This document shows, piece by piece, positions 63,330 to 64,000 of a stretch of DNA of 64,000 nt. Both the position numbers and the translations under genes were made by a program. This stretch comes from Halobacillus sp. A5 (lineage in GTDB: Bacteria > Bacillota > Bacilli > Bacillales > Halobacillaceae): NCBI RefSeq assembly GCF_024189315.1, contig NZ_JAIZEO010000004.1, positions 310,001 through 374,000 on the forward strand, given 5' to 3'. The notes beneath the pieces are model-generated. The model did no database searches, was not told the DNA's origin, and saw only the letters and a program-made list of their open reading frames with translations. Position 1 is the stretch's first letter. Every line of letters starts with the position of its first letter.

Positions 63330-64000
63330 ATGAAATCTTTTTCAATCTGGTTAATATTACATTTATTAGTTTGGGGCACCTTAACGTACCCTTTATTTAA
63401 TGACGCAGACCAACATTTATGGCAGTTATCGGGAGTCGCGGTTTACTTCACATTATTCTTTTTAATCCCCCTCTTCCACAAGAAATCTTGGTATTTAACT
63501 CTGCTGTTCTGTATAAATGCTGTCGTCACCTCTTTCATTTTTCCAGCAAATGAAACGAGTATTCTACTGGTTTTATTAATTTACTTGCTTCTTATGGCTG
63601 AAGCAGCGGAACGGTTACCCGTCAAGCAGATTGTCTTTCCCTCTCTCCTTAGTCTCCTATCCATTATGGGTTTCTTAGCTTTCGGAAATGTGTCCACCCT
63701 AACAGCATTATTCGTTGTATTTTTTGTTTTAATCGTAGGCTCAGGGTTAATTTACTATAAAATAAAAGATAAACAGCATCAGAAGCTTTCATCTCAATAT
63801 GAGCTCCTTCATAGTGAGTATCGTATGCTTAAAAGACGTATAGCCCGGGATGAAGCAAGCGCCAGACAGGAAGAACGGCAGATGATCGGAAAGGAAATTC
63901 ATGATTCTATCGGCCATAAATTAACATCACTCATCATGCAGTTAGAAGCCTACAGAATCCAATCCGAAACAAAAGAGCATCCTCACGTGGAAAGATTAAA
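63330..64000 (+). CDS. Sensor histidine kinase of the HisKA_3 (NarL/DesK-LiaS) type, partial
   Basis: Cut by the right window edge; 223 codons visible from ATG 63330 (AGGGTG upstream). About six hydrophobic segments span residues 1-145, without a large external domain, then a coiled-coil linker (150-180) and the HisKA_3 phospho-acceptor segment ERQMIGKEIHDSIGHKLTSL with the His at about 191. The layout matches DesK-like intramembrane sensors that react to membrane or cell-wall state. The ATPase domain and the expected response regulator lie outside the window. The 274-base gap before it holds the prpB terminator and nothing else I can support. Confidence 0.85.
   Translation, partial: MKSFSIWLILHLLVWGTLTYPLFNDADQHLWQLSGVAVYFTLFFLIPLFHKKSWYLTLLFCINAVVTSFIFPANETSILLVLLIYLLLMAEAAERLPVKQIVFPSLLSLLSIMGFLAFGNVSTLTALFVVFFVLIVGSGLIYYKIKDKQHQKLSSQYELLHSEYRMLKRRIARDEASARQEERQMIGKEIHDSIGHKLTSLIMQLEAYRIQSETKEHPHVERL

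Noticed and set aside
63194-63379. 61-codon minus-strand frame at the right end
   Set aside because: Overlaps the start of the sensor kinase gene on the other strand, with no ribosome site.

Overview
The window comes from a spore-forming member of the Bacillaceae (Bacillota), most like a moderately halophilic Halobacillus-type organism. The evidence is AGGAGG-type ribosome binding sites with many TTG/GTG starts, CcpA (cre), PhoP, BirA, CcpN and sigma-K type control sites as in Bacillus, spore coat and sporulenol-type cyclase genes, a pimelate-first biotin operon (bioW), and rather acidic proteins. No rRNA, tRNA, insertion sequence, prophage or CRISPR array was seen. Both window edges cut a gene: an alpha carbonic anhydrase on the left and a sensor kinase on the right.

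Left part (1-9.1 kb). A carbonic anhydrase lipoprotein is followed by a small catabolic operon (CitMHS transporter, AtuA-family protein, AtuA-like small protein). The operon has a recognisable sigma-54 promoter, two matching palindromes suitable as activator sites, a perfect cre site between them, and a PAS/AAA+ sigma-54 activator gene just upstream. Then come a MazG-like pyrophosphohydrolase with an HNH nuclease, and a divergent iron alcohol dehydrogenase/SDR pair.

9.1-27 kb. A non-coding stretch with several hairpins leads into a Pho-box promoter and the operon phoD-tatC-phoX-tatA, in which two Tat-exported phosphatases sit with their own Tat translocase. Next are a FadR-type regulator divergent from a PLP sulfur-amino-acid enzyme and an NhaC-type antiporter, a secreted NAGPA-domain protein, and a malate module (2HCT transporter, malic enzyme with cre, MalK/MalR two-component system). 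A squalene-hopene/sporulenol cyclase follows.

27-44 kb. Redox and housekeeping genes (NAD(P)-binding protein, aldehyde dehydrogenase, aldo-keto reductase, class I aldolase, endonuclease IV), a small lipoprotein, a Rok-like DNA-binding protein and a VanW protein precede a TrmB-regulated cluster (BKACE enzyme, a PanE-like reductase carrying a frameshift, a 49-residue membrane protein, an SSS transporter). After a cysteine-rich protein come ppsR-ppdK behind two CcpN-type boxes, then cotZ behind a sigma-K promoter.

45-64 kb. bioWAFD and bioY diverge, each with a BirA operator. A long minus-strand cluster of unknown purpose (GltS-type transporter, FadR regulator, alpha/beta hydrolase, DUF6282 protein, GlcD, GlcF, secreted double nitrilase) reads leftwards. 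Opposite it is the most interesting locus: a cobalamin riboswitch with a visible terminator/antiterminator, placed before a 73-residue unknown protein and the methylcitrate-cycle genes mmgD, prpD and prpB. This implies that propionyl-CoA is sent through the B12-independent methylcitrate cycle only when cobalamin is scarce.

A further recurring feature is a class of intergenic tandem arrays with an exact or near-exact 20-bp period, found three times with different core sequences. Overall the window is rich in organic-acid and three-carbon metabolism under carbon-catabolite control.
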